This document shows positions 59,243-64,000 of a stretch of DNA of 64,000 nucleotides, piece by piece. Under the pieces are notes generated by a model. The model worked only from the letters and a program-made list of their open reading frames with translations, was not told the DNA's origin and did not search any database. Made by a program: the position numbers and the translations under genes. Numbering within the stretch: the stretch's first letter is position 1; each line of letters starts with the position of its first letter. Location of the stretch: contig JASJZH010000003.1 in assembly GCA_037178975.1 (NCBI GenBank), forward strand, positions 9,176,001 to 9,240,000, read 5' to 3'. Origin of the DNA: Oscheius tipulae (Eukaryota; Nematoda; Chromadorea; Rhabditida; Rhabditidae).

Positions 59243-62200
59243 CTGAAAAGTGTCAGGTTAGTGTTTGTCAGATTGTCTCCACTGCCCGACTCTCCGAATC
59301 TCGATTAGGTTCTAGGGAATGCGAGAGTCAGTGCAAAAAATTGGTCCTGCCTGTCTTCTATCTCTCTATCTCTCTGTCACTCTGTCTCTCTGTCACCTGG
59401 TTACTCTATATCTCTGTCTCTTTCCCTTTTGGTCCCTCCCGACCTTCGCTGTCCGCTCCCTCTCTCCCTCGATCAATGAGCATATTCTTTATTCGACCTT
59501 TCGCCGCTCGGCCCCCCTTATTGCCTTTGTAAATACACGTACAAACGACCCCAGCGTGGACGGCAATATAATTTATGTTTAGCCCTGTGCCCCGGCCTGC
59601 GGAACACACAAGACCGCCCCGCTTGCTCATCACTACTCGTTCTCTCTCTTTTTTTGTGATCTGTTGGAAACCACTCCTAAAGAAAGAGAGAGATGAGACA
59701 AGTTTACAGACTTCCGACCATCTGTCTAATGTCTCCCCCTCCATTTTAGGAGACCTACCATTAGTTGTCCTGACTTTCAATAGAGAGACACTCTCGCCCT
59801 ATGCAATTTGTCTAAAGAGGGGGCCATTTTTGTTTTGGGACAGAGAGAGTACACATGGTCAAAGCTGCGTGACCGTCGGCCACCCCTGTTTATTCTGTAA
59901 GTATTGTGATCGATTGGGGGGACGGGGCTCTTATTTCTCCGCTCTCTCCAGACCGAGAAATAGGCCATTGGAGCGACACCAGATGTCAGAATGGGGAGAA
60001 CAATAAAACGATTTAAACGATTTTGTTTTGGGGGAGAGACTAGTGGTAAGAGGAACATGGGGGAATGGGAGGTCTGGAAGAGTCCAGAGTTAGTCAGTCG
60101 ACCGTCTGAGCCTCTTGGAACATGGAAGCAGTCGAGGAGAGAGTATGAGTCGGGAGAAAATAGGGAGACAACCTGACACTCCGAAAGCAACTGACAAAAC
60201 GGAAAAGGAGGAATTCTGCTACTGGAGATTCTTGTGGTAGACTCTTCGATCCAATCAGAACAGTTTAGTCCAGAGCATGAGTCAAGACAAGAGGGTATGA
60301 ATCCACATGTGAAGAGCTTGACCAATTGGAACTGAGAGGAGACGACAAAAATCGTTCTGATAGACTCTTGGATCTCTAATCGGATGTCTACTGAGAGTAT
60401 GAGTCGAGAGAAGAGAGACTATCAGTCAGTCTGAAAAGCTTCTGACCAATGCGAAATGGGCGTGGAGGAGACGTACTGCTGATAGTTATCCTTATAGACT
60501 CTCTGAACCATTCAGAATACTCCTGTCCAAAGAGAGTATGAGTCGAAAGACAAAAGGAATAACCTATCATTGTAAAAACAATACCTACAGCGCCAGTGGG
60601 TATATCTCCGATAGACATCCGGATCCAGTCAGAACAGCATCTTTGAAGAGAGGATGAGTCGAGGGACGAGATATGACATACCGGTTGTTTTTAGCATGGA
60701 CACGGCTCGGGAAGAGTGAATCAAACCGAGAAGGCTGTGTGACTACTGTTCTGAACCGGACACTCTCCTTGTAAGTGTGATCCACAAACTTTCATTCTGA
60801 TAGAAACAACTAAATTAAATCAGAACAAAAACAATGAAAACAAGATATTGTAACTACAGTATACAGGGGAATCAAAACCCACTCGGAAAAAGCACCTGTT
60901 AAAGAAAAACCGACTGTCACTGTTGCGCAAGCCTGGTGGACAGAAGTGGACATCTGCGCAACAGAGACACTCTGTTCAACTTTGAAACCACAATACGGTT
61001 ATCTCTTCCCCTCTATCTGCTTTTTACAACACGGCCTTTTTCGTTCTAACTTCCCTCAATGGCCTCATTAATGCCTCTAGCCTTCTAACACATGAGATTT
61101 TAGGAGACCGAGAGAACGTTTCCGCCCGCCGAATAACAAAACACGGCCATCTTTCAAAATAACAATTTCTGTTGTGTGACAGAAAACAAGCAGTTATTTA
61201 GGCGGGCAATTGCTTCGGCCTGAGGGGATTGAGAAATTTAGATGAGTCATGAGAGACAGAGACGACCCCCTAGTTCCAAAGACCTCCGGTCACTGCATAA
61301 GGTAATCCGAGCTGTCTGTTATGTTCTCCCCCGGCCTATAGCCCCTATTGCCTTTGTCTCTGTCTCTCTGTCTCCTTCCAAAAAGCTCCGGTGGTTGACC
61401 GGGGGTCCCGCCCATTGCGATCCGACCGCCCTCTGACCCTTCCTCTCTCTCTATTTATAATGTAATACCCATTATTGATCGCTGTCCCCGACTGCTAGTC
61501 TCTTTGCAATTCTTTTCCCATTTTCGGTCTTTCTCATTGGGAGAGAGAGGGAGTAAAGTAATAAAGTTCTATTGATCTCCCATATACATTTTAAGCCATT
61601 CCGTCCCCCCGTCGTCCCCCTTCGCATCATAAATTGTTCATGTGCAATTACATTGATGTAAAAACTAGTTTGGGACGAGGAGGCAGCAGCCTTTCGAAAA
61701 CATTTCAATACACTTTCCCCCTTTTCGTGTTCTAGACGAAATATAGTCAGGATACACGCTACAGCGAGAGAGGGGGACACCCAAGGTCATGCTGTTTCAC
61801 ACTCTCTCTCCGGGTGTCTCCCATTCCGATTTCCACTGGCTGTCAATCTCAGTGACCACCTGTCTCTCATGGCTTCAACAAAGAAATCCTTCCTCTCTGT
61901 CTGTCTCTTTCTCTCCCTCTCTCTGTCTCTCAGTCCCTCTCATTGGAGGTCTGTCTTGTACATATTTTCACTCACTGTACCAGTTGACCAGTTGACCCCG
62001 TCCTCTGACAGTAGGTTCCATTGCGTCATATGGTCTCTTTCCACTACCTGTTCCCTAATCTGGAAACAGAGGGAGAGTTTAAACTTTTGTTTTTCACTGA
62101 TAATAGAGTTCAAATCGGTTTTTGGAACCATTACACACAGAGTTTCTTGTATTGGGTGACAATGTATCAATAACCTCCGGAAGAATAGGACAAGTAGTCA

Positions 62201-64000
62201 AACAGTACAGCCTTAGAGACTGCTACCTAGCTATAAGATGGACAGTATACTGGTAGGTGAGAGGGATTATTAACTGAGAAACTCTGTCTCTCACCTTTTT
62301 GGAGTAGACAGAAATCTCGAGAGTAAACTGTGTATCTAACTAACAGCTGACAGGAAGACAGCTGGTCATTGAGAATGACTACCATGGAAGACCTTTGGCG
62401 TGTCCCTTAATTTCTAAAGGTGTTTTAACCAATACCGTGCGGGTACCTCGTTTAGATTTTGGGAAAGGATTCATCTGATTTGTAGCTTGAGCAGACTGCA
62501 CTGTTGCTTTGACCATTCTGATCTTACTATCTGTAAGCTATCTTGTTCTGCAAGTAGACTAACTAACGGTGGTTAGAAGACCAGTATCTGAATTTCGAAC
62601 CCTGTTAATTGACCGGATTCTTTTCGTCGCAAGGCTGTCCCAGAAGATACTAAAGATTAGAAATGACAGGGTATGACATAAAACGTGGGTACTCCTACCC
62701 CCTCAGTCTCTCAGTCTCTCTGTCTCTCTACCTTTCTGTCTCTCTTGTTCTGTTCCTCTGTCTCTCTGTATCTCTGCCACTATATCTTTGTCTTTCTGTG
62801 TCTCTGTCTCTCTATCCATATCCCTCGTAGTTTCCAATCAGATCCCTTCAGAACAAATGGGTTTAGCAGCTGGTAAAGAATCCGGTCTCTCTGTCCTATA
62901 GCAATCGTCCTCGGAAAGAGGATATTAGACGGTCACATTGGGCCGTCATGTGTGTGCGAGGCTAGTTGACCTCGGCTAATTCTAATTATGGTCCTCTCTT
63001 CGTCCTCCCTCCTTTTTCTTTAATATTATTCCTCTAGACCCCGTTCTCGACTATTTGCACATTTGCTCATCTTTATGTGTGTATAGTAAGGGGTTGGGGC
63101 CGAGACAGGCTATTTGGCTAAGGAAATCAGCCCCCCGTACTGTACGAAAAAAATAAGGGTATACTGTAGGTCGCTCTGATGAAAAATTTAATGTCCTAAT
63201 GAAAAGAGACAATTTTCGTGACAGGTCCAGCCCTTAAATCGATAGCAATATCGTTTAGAAGAGGCCTCCGACTCGGTCGGCCATAATAAATTTTATTTTG
63301 CGCGGACGAGACGAAGGCCAGGGGGCCCGCTTCGACTATTTTATAAACAGGCCCGAAGAGTCAACACTTTTCACTTTTTGATCGAGGGACAGTTCGTGGT
63401 CTCTGGGTGCCTTTGTTTACCCCTAGGGGAGCAGTTTTGTCAACAAAATAGGTACTTGACTATAATGGGGTACGATTTTGGTGGGACTGGAAAGACAGAG
63501 ACACTGAGAGAAGAGAGACGGAGACATAGAGAGATAGTGGGGCTGAGAGACAGAGAAACAGAAAGACAGTAAGACAGAGAGGTTGAGGGGCAGAGAGTTA
63601 GAGAAGCAGAGAGAGATAAAGACAGATAGACAGATTGGAACTGAACCGAAAGTTCAGCACTGATTCTGTACCTAATCTGAAAAATGTTGTTTTGGTCTCA
63701 GTTGTTGACCGACTGCACCCAGCTATTGACTCTTTCTCTCTCTGACCAACTGTCTCTCTGTCTCTTTATTAACAAGTCCCCCTCTCCAATATATTTTGTA
63801 ACATGAAACCGGCGGGAAACGTCAGAACTAGACATGGAGCGAAGAGGGAGTCGAGAGATCAAGGACGGGGTACAAATTATATTCGCGACCTCGTTAATTC
63901 ATCTCATTTTGAAGTTCTACCTTAAGTTCCTAGCCGAATCGATACAGGAGAGAACTGTCATCTCTCTCCCTTATTAATATTTGCTCGCTTTAATAATTTC
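59243..64000. other. 4.7 kb without a supported gene
   Basis: Simple TCTCTGTC/GAGACAGA tracts at 59350-59430, 61340-61375, 61895-61950, 62700-62830 and 63490-63630. A degenerate tandem repeat lies at 60060-60670. The remaining DNA has several AT-rich, homeobox-site-like stretches (GTGCAATTACATTG near 61640, CTAATTCTAATTATGG near 62975, CCATAATAAATTTTAT near 63280). It could be a large intron or upstream region of the gene whose 3' exons end at 58804, or of a gene beyond the window. Confidence 0.5.
60060..60670. repeat. degenerate tandem repeat, period about 115-140 bp
   Basis: The word GAGTATGAGTCGAG recurs near 60143, 60275, 60395, 60535 and 60650, each preceded by a TAGACTCTTGGATCCA-like word and CAGAACAG-type sequence. 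Five diverged units, no shared ORF. Confidence 0.65.

Noticed and set aside
59777-60325. Minus-strand 182-codon frame
   Set aside because: It runs through the degenerate tandem repeat at 60 kb, lacks splice context and has no recognisable domain.

Overview
This window is nuclear DNA of a eukaryote, most likely a rhabditid-type nematode. Genes are split by short introns ending mostly in TTTTCAG, single-copy animal orthologues are present (PSMD5, WDR48, PRPF8, a SPOP-like BATH protein, a SKICH-type 5-phosphatase, a PRIP/PLC-like protein, Twist), and there are nematode-type families (a NOSE RESISTANT TO FLUOXETINE acyltransferase and a Ly6/Sleepless-like GPI protein). From memory, prp-8, cil-1 and bath-42 lie together on one C. 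elegans chromosome III cosmid (C50C3), so the 10-34 kb block looks like conserved microsynteny. The species cannot be named from sequence alone.

Layout. 1-26 kb, minus strand: a tandem run prp-8 -> wdr-48 -> psmd-5 (3' end of psmd-5 cut by the window edge). The wdr-48/psmd-5 gap (poly(A) signal, then about 90 nt to a splice acceptor just before the next ATG) looks like a nematode SL2-type operon. 26-34 kb, plus strand: bath-42-like and cil-1-like genes, divergent from prp-8. 34.4-45.2 kb, minus strand: a four-exon Ly6-like gene with large introns, one orphan terminal exon, and a 20-exon PRIP gene whose X-domain catalytic residues are lost. 47.6-49.5 kb: two orphan minus-strand exons of a membrane protein, then twist/hlh-8 on plus. 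50.9-57.4 kb, plus strand: a 14-exon NRF-6-like gene. One of its introns holds a complete 2.76-kb Ginger-type DNA transposon (53434-56195, TATA target-site duplication, long terminal inverted repeats, apparently intact DDE integrase). 57.6-59.2 kb, minus strand: two unrecognised genes. 59.3-64 kb: no supported gene.

Exon boundaries were built by hand from splice signals, reading-frame continuity and remembered protein families. For prp-8, wdr-48, psmd-5, bath-42, cil-1, PRIP, NRF and twist the phases of all listed exons agree. Prp8 is the U5 snRNP core of the spliceosome; WDR48 activates USP1/12/46 deubiquitinases; PSMD5 is a 19S proteasome base chaperone; the BATH protein is a probable CUL3 substrate adaptor. 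Three of the four therefore touch ubiquitin/proteasome biology, but they sit beside general housekeeping genes and no joint pathway is implied.

Non-coding DNA is unusual. From about 34.7 kb rightward, introns and spacers are filled with degenerate GAGACAGA/TCTCTGTC sequence, while the left half has AT-rich introns, several long introns of degenerate CTGTCAA/TTGACAG sequence, and many decayed tRNA-like copies. One probably functional tRNA-Arg(CCG) lies antisense in a wdr-48 intron.
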